From Streptacidiphilus jeojiense (GTDB taxonomy: Bacteria; Actinomycetota; Actinomycetes; Streptomycetales; Streptomycetaceae), in contig NZ_JOEH01000027.1 of the NCBI RefSeq assembly GCF_000719095.1, positions 1 through 64,000 on the forward strand: 64,000 nt of DNA, read 5' to 3'. Both the position numbers and the translations under genes were made by a program. Shown piece by piece: positions 1 to 8,774 of the stretch. Within the stretch, counting starts at the first letter, position 1. Each line of letters opens with the position of its first letter. The notes below the pieces were generated by a model. That model was given only the letters and a program-made list of their open reading frames with translations. It ran no database searches and had not been told where the DNA came from.

Positions 1-3000
1 CACCCGCCACCTGCAACCGCACCGTCCCACCCGCGACAACCCGCGCCTTCGACGCACCCCTACCCGACCGCGTGTCCAGGATCCGCGAAGGACCAACCGG
101 AACCAGCCGGCTGCCGGGCGGAACGGTCGGTGCGGCCGTGACCCGGAAGGCCGCCGGCAGGTAGCCCGGCGACGGCGTCCCCGGGACGTAGCTCGCGCCG
201 TCCAGCACCAGGTCATAGCTGCCCGGACTGACGCCGTAGGTGATCAGCTGTCCGGTCAGCGCGGTACCTGACGAGTTGACGGACACCGGCCGGTAGTTGC
301 CCGCGCTGATGCCGCCGGTGGCGAGTGACACCGCGGTGCCCATGCTCAGACCGGTGCCGTGCAGCACCACCTGGTCGACGCTCCCGGCCGGCCCGACGGC
401 CGGCGAGACCGAGCTCAGCGTCGCGGCCGGGGGACGGGTGCAGCCGCTCCGGCAGACGCCCTGGAGGTAGTAGGAGAACGGGGTCGCTGACGTGTAGGGA
501 GTGACCAGCAGAACCTCCTGCCCGGCCGGGTCGGTCGACTGGGTGCCGCAGCTGTAACTGAAGCTGCCCACGTTGTCGCCGTGGCAGAGCCCGATGGGGT
601 CGGTCCAGGAACCGCTGGCGGAAACGCTCACCCACGGAAGGCCCGAGCCCGATCCGTACACCCCGATCGTCTGCGAGGGCTTCATCTGGACCACCGCGCA
701 GTAGGCGGTCGTGGTCTCGGTGAGGGTGCCGCTCTGCGGGCCGAAGCCGTTCACGGACAACGGGTGCGCGGTGCACTGCGGAGCCCATCCGGCCGCGGTG
801 CCCACCCGCCAGGTGTCCACATGGGCGGAGATCCCGATCCCCGAGTAGTTCTCGGCGGTCACGATGACCTGGTACGAGGTCGATCCGGTGACCTGGCAGG
901 AGACACCCCACTGGCGGCAGACGATGGCGCCCTTGGCGTCCGCGACCTGCAGCACCGCACCAGCCGGGTGCGGAGCAGTGGCGCGCACGTCGATCCAGAG
1001 CTTGTCGGCGGCCGCCGCGGTGACCCGCTCGCAGACGGTGTCCAGGGCGGAAATCAGCACATGCGCGGTGGACGGTCCGCCGACCGTGGTGGAGACCGGC
1101 GCGGAGCACGAGGCCGTCTGCGAGACGTCGCGGCGCACCACCCGGTAGGTGTCACCGCTGCCGACGGTTGACACCAGCGCGGTGTAGGCGACTCCCGGGG
1201 TGTAGGAGCAGATGCCTGTGCTGTTGCCGAAGCAGATCTGCTTGCCGGTGGGGTCGTAGACGTTGATCGACCCGTTCACCTGGTTCGCGGTGTTGGTGTA
1301 GTCGATCATCTCCCCGGTGGAGTGCTGGTTCGCCGGGATGCTCAGGCATCCGACCTTGTTCGAGGCCGTCAGCGTGACCTGGGCACCCCAGGAGCCGCCG
1401 TAGCCGGACTGGGGCCAGACCGCGCATCCGGCTGCGGAGTCGGTCCGCTGCACCAGCAGCCGGTAGGAGGTGTTGAACGCCTGCGCCGACAGGACCGCCC
1501 GGAACGGCGCGGTACCGCTCAACGTGCAGATCGCGTAGCTGAAGTCGGCGTTCGGGCACTGCGGTACACCGGTCGCGTCGACGACCTGCGTCGGCACGGT
1601 GTTCCCGTCGGCGGCGGGCTCGTCGAACATGTAGTCCGCCCGCCCGGAGGCCGTCGGCAGGGTCAGGCAGACCTCCTCGCCGACGCCCTGGAAGCCGCCC
1701 GTGGCGGCACCGCTCGCGAAGTCGGTGTCACCGGTCGTCGTGCAGCCGCGACTCTCGTTCGCCGCGATGAAGACCGTGCCGACGTGCGCGGTGACGGCCG
1801 GGTCCACGCTCACCACGAGGTTGTAGTCACCGACGGCGAGTTGGCAGAACGGGCCGGAGTTGCTGCAGGTCGGTGTGCCGCCGGGGAGGTAGAGGGTGCT
1901 GCCGACGCCGGCGTCGTCCGGGGTCACCGCATGGATCTGGTACTGCCCCGCGGTGCTGACGTGCAGTGCGCTGCAGCGCACCGTGGACGTGGTGTCCGGC
2001 ACGGTTCCGTAGGTCTGCTGAGCCACCGTCAGACAGCCCTGCGGCTGGGTGACGCTGTTGAGCTGCAGGGAGAGGGTGTCGGCGTTGCCGTAGGTGTCAC
2101 CGGCCAGCACCCGGTAGGGGGCCGTGCCGGTCAGGGTGCAGTCACCCAGGTCGTCGATGCAGACCTGGGCGCCGGTGGCGTCGAAGACGGCCACGATCGG
2201 CTGGAGGAACTGCGCCGACGCCACGGCGGCGTGCAGCACACTGCCGCTGGCCATGGCCAGCGTGTAGCAGGCGCCGGTGGCCCCCGCGGCGAGCGGGGAG
2301 TGCAGTGCCGGAGCGGCGAACGAGGGGTCGGCGACGGCGCAGGTGGTGTCGGAGAGCAGCGCGGTCAACGCCAGCGTGTAGGAGGCGACGCCCTGGTTCT
2401 GGACCTGCACGGTGTAGCTGCCGGCCTGGGCGGTCGGGCACTGCGGGATCTGGAACCAGTTGGGCTGCCGGCAGCCGACGGCGCTGCCGTCGGGCCCGAT
2501 GACGCTGATCGGCAGCATGTTGCCGTCGGTCCCTGCGGCGCGCACCAGCAGCAGGTCGGTCGCCGAGGGGAGGGTCAGCGTGTAGCTGTCGGTGCCTGCG
2601 GCCGCGGGCGAGGTGCAGGGGTACACGGTGTCCGTCACGACGGTGCCGGAGCAGGTGTCCGGGACGGCGGCGGTGTGCGCGAGGGCGCTGTGCACCGCGG
2701 CCGCGCGGAGCTTCTGCTCGTCCGCGGGCCGGGCCGGGAGCTGTGCCTTGGCCGGTGCCGTCGGCTTGACCGCCGCCGTGGCCTTGGCCGCCTTGGCCGC
2801 CTTCGCGGGCCCGGCCTGACCTGTGGTCTTCGCCGTCGCACTACCGCCGGCGGCTGCCGGTGCGGCAGCGGCAGCCGTACTGCTGGTGCCCCCGGCGGGC
2901 TGGGTCGCGGCCCCGTAGGCGACTCCGGTCGGACCGATGAGTGCGGCGAGGACGCACAGCAGCAGGACACAGAGCCCGGGCAGGCGCCTGGCTCCGCGGG

Positions 3001-3016
3001 TCGTGGACGGTGGCAT
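1..3016 (-). CDS. Large secreted cell-surface protein, N-terminal part (gene runs off the left edge)
   Basis: The minus strand is open without a stop from an ATG at 3016 to the window edge, giving about 1005 residues of an incomplete protein. A purine-rich AGGGGGAAGG lies just before the ATG. Residues 1-36 form a signal peptide (Arg-rich start, then LCVLLLCVLAALIG). A low-complexity Ala/Pro/Lys/Thr stretch follows to about residue 90, then several repeating beta-rich modules, each with paired cysteines (patterns such as CTLTGTAPYRVL and CTLSGTAPFRAV), which suggests extracellular disulfide-bonded repeats. An IPT/TIG-like domain sits near residues 860-960, followed by a RILDTR motif near 975 that occurs in many actinobacterial secreted proteins. 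No catalytic motif is visible. Probably an adhesin or wall-associated protein; substrate unknown. Confidence 0.8.
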   Translation of the reverse strand, partial: MPPSTTRGARRLPGLCVLLLCVLAALIGPTGVAYGAATQPAGGTSSTAAAAAPAAAGGSATAKTTGQAGPAKAAKAAKATAAVKPTAPAKAQLPARPADEQKLRAAAVHSALAHTAAVPDTCSGTVVTDTVYPCTSPAAAGTDSYTLTLPSATDLLLVRAAGTDGNMLPISVIGPDGSAVGCRQPNWFQIPQCPTAQAGSYTVQVQNQGVASYTLALTALLSDTTCAVADPSFAAPALHSPLAAGATGACYTLAMASGSVLHAAVASAQFLQPIVAVFDATGAQVCIDDLGDCTLTGTAPYRVLAGDTYGNADTLSLQLNSVTQPQGCLTVAQQTYGTVPDTTSTVRCSALHVSTAGQYQIHAVTPDDAGVGSTLYLPGGTPTCSNSGPFCQLAVGDYNLVVSVDPAVTAHVGTVFIAANESRGCTTTGDTDFASGAATGGFQGVGEEVCLTLPTASGRADYMFDEPAADGNTVPTQVVDATGVPQCPNADFSYAICTLSGTAPFRAVLSAQAFNTSYRLLVQRTDSAAGCAVWPQSGYGGSWGAQVTLTASNKVGCLSIPANQHSTGEMIDYTNTANQVNGSINVYDPTGKQICFGNSTGICSYTPGVAYTALVSTVGSGDTYRVVRRDVSQTASCSAPVSTTVGGPSTAHVLISALDTVCERVTAAAADKLWIDVRATAPHPAGAVLQVADAKGAIVCRQWGVSCQVTGSTSYQVIVTAENYSGIGISAHVDTWRVGTAAGWAPQCTAHPLSVNGFGPQSGTLTETTTAYCAVVQMKPSQTIGVYGSGSGLPWVSVSASGSWTDPIGLCHGDNVGSFSYSCGTQSTDPAGQEVLLVTPYTSATPFSYYLQGVCRSGCTRPPAATLSSVSPAVGPAGSVDQVVLHGTGLSMGTAVSLATGGISAGNYRPVSVNSSGTALTGQLITYGVSPGSYDLVLDGASYVPGTPSPGYLPAAFRVTAAPTVPPGSRLVPVGPSRILDTRSGRGASKARVVAGGTVRLQVAG

Positions 3017-3197
3017 GATGGCGCCTTCCCCCTGGATACCGCTCACCCCGCTCCTGTGACAGCCACAGGAGCCGCATAGGGCAGCGGGATCCTAGCAAGG
3101 CCGTTCGAGTACCGAGCGGGCACCCCAGCCCATCCGGGAGCGGGGACGGCCGCTGACCGCCGAGCCCGACCCGGTCCGGCGCCTACGCGTCGGTAAC

Positions 3198-3239
3198 AAC
3201 CCCTGTACAGGGGTTCTCTGCGGCTCTACGCTCCCGTTC
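3198..3239 (+). promoter_or_regulatory. Perfect 18-bp palindrome overlapping a putative leaderless promoter
   Basis: AACCCCTGTACAGGGGTT at 3198-3215 is a perfect palindrome. Its centre, TGTACA (3204-3209), can act as a -35 hexamer with a 17-nt spacer to TACGCT (3227-3232). That -10-like hexamer ends 7 nt before the ATG at 3240, and no Shine-Dalgarno is present, so transcription may start at or next to the start codon. A dimeric repressor bound here would cover the -35 box. The palindrome is seen directly; the operator role is inferred. Confidence 0.5.
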
Positions 3240-4121
3240 ATGCCGAACCTGCCCGATGCCGTGCTCTGGTCCGTGCCCGCCTTCGTCCTGTTGACCATCG
3301 TCGAGATGGTGTCGTTCCTGGTCCATCCGGACGAGGACGAGCAGGGGTACGCCGGGAAGGACACCGCCACCAGTCTGACCATGGGGCTGGGGAGTCTGGT
3401 GACCAATCTGGGGTGGAAGATCCCGGCGTTCGCGCTGTACAACCTGGTGTACGCGCTGACGCCGCTGCGGGTGCCGGTGCTGTGGTGGACCACGGTGCCG
3501 TTGATGCTGCTCGGGCAGGACCTCTGCTACTACTGGTCGCACCGGAGCACGCACCGGGTGCGGCTGCTCTGGGCGCAGCACGTGGTGCACCACTCCAGCA
3601 GGCACTACAACCTGTCCACCGCGCTGCGGCAGCCGTGGACGGACCTGACCTTCGGGATCTTCTACTTGCCGCTGGTGGTGCTCGGGGTCTCCCCCGCCGC
3701 CGTGGCGTTCTGTTCCTCCGTCAATCTGGTGTACCAGTTCTGGATCCACACCGAGCGGATCGACAAGCTGCCCCGCCCGGTGGAGTTCGTGTTGAACACC
3801 CCCTCGCACCACCGGGTTCACCATGCCTCGCAGGGCGGCTACCTGGACCGCAACTTCGGCGGGATCCTGATCGTCTGGGACCGGCTGTTCGGCAGCTTCA
3901 CCGCCGAGGGCGACCGGCCCGTGTACGGGCTGACCAAGAACATCAGCACCTTCAACCCGCTGCGGGTGGCCACCCACGAGTACGCCGCGATCGGCCGCGA
4001 CCTGGCCGCCGCGCGCAACTGGCGCGAGCGGGCCGGGTACCTGTTCCGGGGCCCCGGCTGGCAGCCGGCCGACCTGACAGAGCGGCAGGCGTCCGCGCAG
4101 GAAGCCAAGGTCGCCGCGTGA
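3240..4121 (+). CDS. Sterol desaturase / fatty acid hydroxylase superfamily membrane protein
   Basis: 293 residues, a usual size for this di-iron integral membrane family. The histidine clusters that bind the two irons are all present: HRSTH at 101-105, HVVHH at 114-118 with His121, His170, and HHRVHH at 190-195. Hydrophobic helices flank them (residues 10-28, 45-70, 78-95, 135-165). The family uses O2 to hydroxylate or desaturate lipids or carotenoids at the membrane; the substrate here is unknown. It overlaps the downstream YhhN gene by 4 nt (GTGA), so the two are probably cotranslated. The upstream palindrome suggests dedicated repression. Confidence 0.88.
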   Translation: MPNLPDAVLWSVPAFVLLTIVEMVSFLVHPDEDEQGYAGKDTATSLTMGLGSLVTNLGWKIPAFALYNLVYALTPLRVPVLWWTTVPLMLLGQDLCYYWSHRSTHRVRLLWAQHVVHHSSRHYNLSTALRQPWTDLTFGIFYLPLVVLGVSPAAVAFCSSVNLVYQFWIHTERIDKLPRPVEFVLNTPSHHRVHHASQGGYLDRNFGGILIVWDRLFGSFTAEGDRPVYGLTKNISTFNPLRVATHEYAAIGRDLAAARNWRERAGYLFRGPGWQPADLTERQASAQEAKVAA

Positions 4122-4798
4122 GGCTGCGTGCGTACGCGGCGCTGTCCCTCGCCCACCTCGTGTTCGTCCTGCTCGGCTGGGGTCTGGCCCGGGACATCAG
4201 CAAGCCGCTGCTGATGCCGGTGCTGGCCGCCGCCGTGGTCACCGCGGCGCCCCGGTTGCTGCTCGGCGCGCTGGTCGCGTCCTGCGCCGGGGACACCTTC
4301 CTGATCTTCGGCGGCAACTGGTTCCTGCTCGGCATGGGCGGCTTCGCGGTGGCCCACGCCTGCTACGTCACCCACTTCGTCCGCACCGGCGCGCTGCGCG
4401 ACCGCCGCCGGCTGCTGCGCACCGCGGCGCCCTACGCGGTGGCCTGGGCCGTGCTGATCACGCTGCTGTGGCCGGACCTGGACGCGGGGCTGCGCATCCC
4501 GCTGGCCTGCTACAGCCTGCTGCTCACCGGCACCGCCGTGACCTCCGCCTGCGCCGGTCCGCGCACCGGCCTCGGCGGCGGGCTGTTCCTGCTCTCCGAC
4601 TCCCTGATCGCGAGCGGCCTGGCCCACTGGCCGCAGCCGCCGGCCGCGGACTTCTGGGTGATGCTGACCTATCTGACGGGCCAGTACCTGCTCGCGACCG
4701 GCATCGCCGGCCGGTCCGGGCGCTACAGCGCCAGGTCGACGACGACCGGGGCGTGGTCGGAGGTGCCCTTGCCCTTGCGGGCCTCGCGGTCCACGTAG
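4118..4798 (+). CDS. YhhN-family membrane protein (lysoplasmalogenase-like)
   Basis: A GTG start at 4118 overlaps the stop of the hydroxylase gene. The product has 226 residues and about seven to eight hydrophobic helices, with the small-residue helix patterns of the YhhN/TMEM86 family (GDTFLIFGGNWFLLGMGGFA near residues 63-82). The family hydrolyses the vinyl ether bond of lysoplasmalogens in animals; bacterial function is mostly inferred. Coupling to a lipid hydroxylase supports an ether- or alkenyl-lipid role. The last ~25 codons are antisense to the end of the exonuclease III gene, so this tail is probably not a conserved part of the fold. Confidence 0.75.
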   Translation: MRLRAYAALSLAHLVFVLLGWGLARDISKPLLMPVLAAAVVTAAPRLLLGALVASCAGDTFLIFGGNWFLLGMGGFAVAHACYVTHFVRTGALRDRRRLLRTAAPYAVAWAVLITLLWPDLDAGLRIPLACYSLLLTGTAVTSACAGPRTGLGGGLFLLSDSLIASGLAHWPQPPAADFWVMLTYLTGQYLLATGIAGRSGRYSARSTTTGAWSEVPLPLRASRST

Positions 4799-5553
4799 GA
4801 GTCGGTGACCGCCTCCACGAAGGGCTTGTTGGCGTAGGTGAAGTCGATCCGCATGCCGTAGTTCTTGGGGAAGGCCAGCCCCCGGTAGTCCCAGAAGGTG
4901 TAGGGGTGGTCGTACTTGAGGGCGCGCGGGAAGACGTCCGCGAGGCCGACGTCGCGGAGGTCGGCCAGGGCCTGCCGCTCCGGGGCGGTGACATGGGTCT
5001 GGCCCTCGAACTTGGAGACGTCCCAGACGTCCTGGTCGGTGGGCGCCACGTTGAAGTCGCCGAGGACGGCGAACGGGCGGGGGCCGGCGGTGTCGTCACG
5101 CACCGCGTCGCGCAGCGCGGCCAGCCACTCCAGCTTGTAGGCGTAGTGGGCGTGGCCCACCTCGCGGCCGTTGGGCACGTACACCGACCAGACCCGGACC
5201 GGGCCGCAGGTCGCGGCGATGGCCCGGGGCTCCTGCTCGGGCTCGGGCTCCAGCAGCGAGGGCTCGGCGTCGGGGGCGGGATCGGCCAGGTAGCCGGGCT
5301 GGTCGGGCAGGCCGCGCACCACGTCCTCGATGCCCAGCTTGGAGAGGATCGCCACGCCGTTCCAGCGGCCGGTGCCGTGCGCGGCGGCCTCGTAGCCGAG
5401 CTCGCGCACCGCCTCGTAGGGGAAGGCGTCGGTGGCGCACTTCAGCTCCTGCAGGCAGAGCACGTCGGGCGCGGCCGAGCCCAGCCATTCGAGCAGCTTG
5501 GGCAGCCGGGCGTTGACCGAGTTGATGTTCCAGGTGGCGACGCGGACGGTCAT
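4723..5553 (-). CDS. xth: Exodeoxyribonuclease III (AP endonuclease)
   Basis: 276 residues matching the exonuclease III/ExoA family along the whole length. It begins TVRVATWNINSVNARLP, has the metal-binding Glu in LQELK (Glu36), the catalytic GDFN motif followed by PTDQDVWD, and ends with the SDHAPVVVDL motif that carries the catalytic Asp-His pair. The enzyme cuts DNA at abasic sites and trims 3' blocked ends in base excision repair. Residues about 85-100 hold an acidic Glu/Pro-rich insert (EPSLLEPEPEQEPR). It is convergent with, and overlaps by 76 nt, the YhhN gene. Confidence 0.95.
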   Translation of the reverse strand: MTVRVATWNINSVNARLPKLLEWLGSAAPDVLCLQELKCATDAFPYEAVRELGYEAAAHGTGRWNGVAILSKLGIEDVVRGLPDQPGYLADPAPDAEPSLLEPEPEQEPRAIAATCGPVRVWSVYVPNGREVGHAHYAYKLEWLAALRDAVRDDTAGPRPFAVLGDFNVAPTDQDVWDVSKFEGQTHVTAPERQALADLRDVGLADVFPRALKYDHPYTFWDYRGLAFPKNYGMRIDFTYANKPFVEAVTDSYVDREARKGKGTSDHAPVVVDLAL

Positions 5554-5606
5554 CGGTGGTAGCTCTGCTTCCTTGCGTTGGAACGGCGGGCAGTGGGCGG
5601 TGGAAC

Positions 5607-5642
5607 GGCGGGCGGTGGGCCGCTATCAACCTACCGCCCGCC
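5607..5642 (-). terminator. Hairpin between ggt and xth
   Basis: GGCGGGCGGT (5607-5616) pairs perfectly with ACCGCCCGCC (5633-5642) around a 16-nt loop. It lies directly after the stop of ggt, on the minus strand. There is no long T tract, which is usual for actinobacterial terminators. The left arm is part of a 21-bp unit present twice in tandem (about 5580-5620). Confidence 0.5.
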
Positions 5643-5657
5643 ACTGACAGCGGCCCG

Positions 5658-7490
5658 CTACTGCGCTCCGACCGGCCACACCACCGCGGCCGCGCCACCG
5701 CCCCGGCGCACCGGTTCGGCCGCGGCCTGGAGCCGTCCGTCCGGGAGCGCCTGGATGCCGGTCGCCGCGCCGATCTCGGCCGGGCTGGACGAGAACGCCT
5801 CACCGAGCGCGGTCAGTGCCGCCGCGTCCGGCGTGGCCAGGAAGGCCGGCTCCACGTCCGAGACGGCCGCGTTGCGCTGGCTGACCCGGGGCGCGGCGAT
5901 GGCCTGCTCCAGGGTCAGGCCGCGGTCGACGTGGCCGAGCAGGGTCTGCAGCACGGTGGTGATGATGGTGGAGCCGCCCGGCGAACCCAGCGCGAAGTCG
6001 AAGCGCCCGTTCTTCAGGACGATGGTCGGCGACATGGACGAGCGCGGCCGCTTGCCCGCCGCCGGCAGGTTGGGGTCGGGCACCCCGGCGACCGGGGCGG
6101 TGAAGTCGAAGTCGGTGAGCTCGTTGTTGAGCAGGAAGCCGCGACCCGGGACGGTCATGGCGCTGCCGCCGGTCTGCTCGATCGTCAGGGTGTACGAGAC
6201 CACGTTGCCCCAGCGGTCGGCGACCGTCAGATGGGTGGTGTTGGTGCCCTCGTAGGTGGTCGGCGCCGGGGTGCCGGCGGTGGAGCAGCCGCTCGACGGG
6301 TGCCGGGGGTCGGCCGGGGCCAGCGGGCTGGTGAGGCTGGAGTCCGGCTTGATCAGGCAGGCGCGGGAGTCCGCGAACCGCTGCGAGAGCAGGGCCCGGG
6401 TCGGTACGTCGACCTGGCTGGGGTCGCCCACCCAGCGGTTGCGGTCCGCGAAGGCGATCCGGGAGGCCTCCAGGTAGTCGTGCAGGTACTGGGCGGACGA
6501 GGCGTCCTTGAGGTCGAAGTTCTCCAGGATGTTCAGCGCCTCGCCGACGGTGGTCCCGCCGCTGGAGGAGGGGGCGATGGAGTAGACGTCCAGGCCCCGG
6601 TAGCCGACCTCGGTCGGCGCCTGCTGCTTGACCCGGTAGGCCGCCAGGTCGGCGGCGGACAGCTGCCCCGGCCGGGCGTTCCAGCCCGAGGCCGGGTCCA
6701 CCTGCGGCTTCTGCACCAGCGAGGTGATGTCCCGGCCGATGTCGCCCTGGTAGAGCGCGGCGGTGCCCTTGGCCTCCAGCTCGCGGTAGGTGGCGGCCAG
6801 GTCCGGGTTGCGGAACACGCTGCCCACCGCCGGGGGCTTGCCGCCGGGCAGGAACAGGGCGCGGGTGGCCGGGAAGGCGGCGAAGCGGGTGGCGTTGGCG
6901 GCGGTCTGCTGGGCGAAGGTGGCGTCGACGACGAACCCCTTGTCGGCGAGCTTCTCGGCCGGCTTCAGCGAGTCGGCGAAGGAGCGGGTGCCCCACAGCT
7001 GCAGCGCCCGGGCCCAGGTCTGCGCCGTCCCGGGGGTACCGACGGACAGCCCGCTGCTGACGGCGTCGGCGAAGGCCAGCGGTTTGCCGTCGGAGCCGAT
7101 GAAGAGGTTCTGGTCGGCGGTCCGGGGTGCGGTCTCCCGGCCGTCCAGGGTGCTGACCTTGTGGGTGCGGGCGTCGTAGTAGACGAAGTACCCGCCGCCG
7201 CCGATCCCGGAGGAGTAGGGCTCGGTGACGCCCAGTGCGGCGGCGGCCGCGACGGCCGCGTCCACGGCGTTGCCGCCCTTGCGGAGCACCGCGATCCCGA
7301 TGTCGGTCGCCTCCGCCGAGACGCTGGAGACCGCGCCGCCGTACCCGGCCGCCTCCGGCTGCTTGGCCGCCGGAGCAGCGGAAGGGGCGGCGGCTGACGG
7401 CGCGGCGGCGGTGGACGGGACCGTGCCCGCCGTCGCGACCAGGGCGACGGCGACGAGCAGGGGTGAGGCCAGGCGTAACGCTGAACTCAT
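5658..7490 (-). CDS. ggt: Gamma-glutamyltransferase, secreted
   Basis: The ATG at 7490 is chosen because GGAGG lies 6 nt upstream and a signal peptide follows (LASPLLVAVALVATAGTVPSTAAA); longer frames upstream lack this. The product is 610 residues. Ggt precursors self-cleave at a conserved Thr; here the cleavage/nucleophile motif NTTHLTVAD lies near residue 417, followed by the small-subunit region with GGSAMTVPGRGFLLNNE. Asp/Glu and GGGGY-type substrate loops are present (IGGGGYFVYYD near residue 100). The enzyme hydrolyses or transfers the gamma-glutamyl group of glutathione and related peptides outside the cell. Monocistronic by appearance, with a hairpin after the stop. Confidence 0.93.
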   Translation of the reverse strand: MSSALRLASPLLVAVALVATAGTVPSTAAAPSAAAPSAAPAAKQPEAAGYGGAVSSVSAEATDIGIAVLRKGGNAVDAAVAAAAALGVTEPYSSGIGGGGYFVYYDARTHKVSTLDGRETAPRTADQNLFIGSDGKPLAFADAVSSGLSVGTPGTAQTWARALQLWGTRSFADSLKPAEKLADKGFVVDATFAQQTAANATRFAAFPATRALFLPGGKPPAVGSVFRNPDLAATYRELEAKGTAALYQGDIGRDITSLVQKPQVDPASGWNARPGQLSAADLAAYRVKQQAPTEVGYRGLDVYSIAPSSSGGTTVGEALNILENFDLKDASSAQYLHDYLEASRIAFADRNRWVGDPSQVDVPTRALLSQRFADSRACLIKPDSSLTSPLAPADPRHPSSGCSTAGTPAPTTYEGTNTTHLTVADRWGNVVSYTLTIEQTGGSAMTVPGRGFLLNNELTDFDFTAPVAGVPDPNLPAAGKRPRSSMSPTIVLKNGRFDFALGSPGGSTIITTVLQTLLGHVDRGLTLEQAIAAPRVSQRNAAVSDVEPAFLATPDAAALTALGEAFSSSPAEIGAATGIQALPDGRLQAAAEPVRRGGGAAAVVWPVGAQ

Positions 7491-7681
7491 GCGTACCTCC
7501 GGTGAGGGTGGGAGCGGAGCCTGATGACGGTGTACAGACCATTGCGTCACAGTCCACAGCGATCCCACAAGAACTCCCACGGGTGACAGCACCGGGTCGG
7601 TGCGGGCGCCCCGGAGGCCGTCGGTCATGATGGTGGACGGCCGCCCGACGGCGGACGGCAGCACTGAGGAGGGCGACGGCG

Positions 7682-8686
7682 ATGGCGGTACTGGCGGGAG
7701 TCGGCTACTCCGGGCCGCCGGCCTGGACGCTGGGCCGGGTGTTCAGCGACTGGCAGGTCGAGCCGGTGGTGCTGGCCCTGGCGGTGCTCGGGACCGTCGG
7801 CTACCTGGTCGGTGTCGCCCGGATCCGGCGCGGCGGCGGTACCTGGTCCTTCGGCCGCGGCTTCGCCTACCTGCTGGGCATGGCGCTGTGGGTGTTCACC
7901 ACCTGCTCCGGACTCGGCGTCTACGAGAAGGTGCTGTTCACCGACCGCGCGGTGCAGGCCGTGGTGCTGCTGATGGTGGTGCCGCTGCTGCTGGCCATGG
8001 GCGCGCCGGTGACCGTACTGGTCGAGGCGGCGCCCGAGCGGATGCGGGAGCGGCTGCGGGCCGCGCTGCGCGGCAGGGCCGCGCAGGTGCTGATGTTCCC
8101 GCTGGTGTCGACGGTGCTGCTGATCGTGCCGCCGTGGCTGCTGTACTTCAGCCCCTGGTACCGGCTGTCCCTGACCAGCACCGGTTTCAACATCCTCTTC
8201 CACGTCGGCTTCGTGCTGTTCGGCCTCGCCTACTTCTGGCCGCGGCTGCAGATCGACCCGGTGGCCCGGCACTACCACCCGCTGCTCGGGATCACCATCA
8301 CGGTGGCCGAGGTGATCTTCGACGCCGCGCTGGGCTTCATCCTGGTGTTCGGCTCGCATCTGCTGCTGCCGCACTACTGGCAGACCCTGGACCGGCCCTG
8401 GGGCATGTCGGCGCGCACCGACCAGTCCTGGGGCGGGGCGGTGCTGTGGGGGCTCGGCGACATCGCCGGGGTGCCCTTCCTGATCGCCCTGATCATCCGG
8501 GTGATCAGGGAGGAGCGGGTCCGCACCGCAGAGGTGGACGCCCAACTGGACCAGGAGGCCGAGGCCAGGCACGAACGCCAGCGCACCGAGGGCGTGCTCG
8601 CCGAACCCGAGGACATGATGCGGCCCTGGTGGCTGGACGACCCCAACCTCGCGCACCGCTACGGTCAGCAGGAACAGCGGGGGTAG
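7682..8686 (+). CDS. CtaG-type cytochrome c oxidase assembly membrane protein
   Basis: 334 residues with about seven to nine membrane helices spread over residues 20-290 and a charged C-terminal tail (EERVRTAEVDAQLDQEAEAR). The pattern fits the caa3-type CtaG family (PF09678), which helps assemble the copper centre of cytochrome c oxidase. The histidines typical of the family are seen in HYHPLLGITIT and GSHLLLPHYW. GGAGGGCGACGGCG precedes the ATG. It is divergent from ggt. Actinobacterial proteins of this family are also annotated as copper-related membrane proteins, so the exact client is not certain. Confidence 0.8.
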   Translation: MAVLAGVGYSGPPAWTLGRVFSDWQVEPVVLALAVLGTVGYLVGVARIRRGGGTWSFGRGFAYLLGMALWVFTTCSGLGVYEKVLFTDRAVQAVVLLMVVPLLLAMGAPVTVLVEAAPERMRERLRAALRGRAAQVLMFPLVSTVLLIVPPWLLYFSPWYRLSLTSTGFNILFHVGFVLFGLAYFWPRLQIDPVARHYHPLLGITITVAEVIFDAALGFILVFGSHLLLPHYWQTLDRPWGMSARTDQSWGGAVLWGLGDIAGVPFLIALIIRVIREERVRTAEVDAQLDQEAEARHERQRTEGVLAEPEDMMRPWWLDDPNLAHRYGQQEQRG

Positions 8687-8692
8687 CGCTTT

Positions 8693-8757
8693 CGGCTGCG
8701 GACCGTAGCGGGCTTGTCGCGCAGTTCCCCGCGCCCCTGGGGTGCTGCAACTGAGCC
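8693..8757. repeat. Streptomycete intergenic repeat, single arm
   Basis: This convergent intergenic gap carries TGCGGACCGTA followed by GCGCAGTTCCCCGCGCCCCT and then TGCAACT. The same three blocks, in the same order, form the left arm of the palindrome at 14998-15094. The 20-mer GCGCAGTTCCCCGCGCCCCT is, from general knowledge, very common between convergent Streptomyces genes. Here only one arm is present. Confidence 0.7.
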
Positions 8758-8774
8758 TCCGCGATCCGAACCGC

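Noticed and set aside
5556..7397. 613-codon plus-strand frame
   Set aside because: It lies wholly antisense to gamma-glutamyltransferase and has shadow composition.
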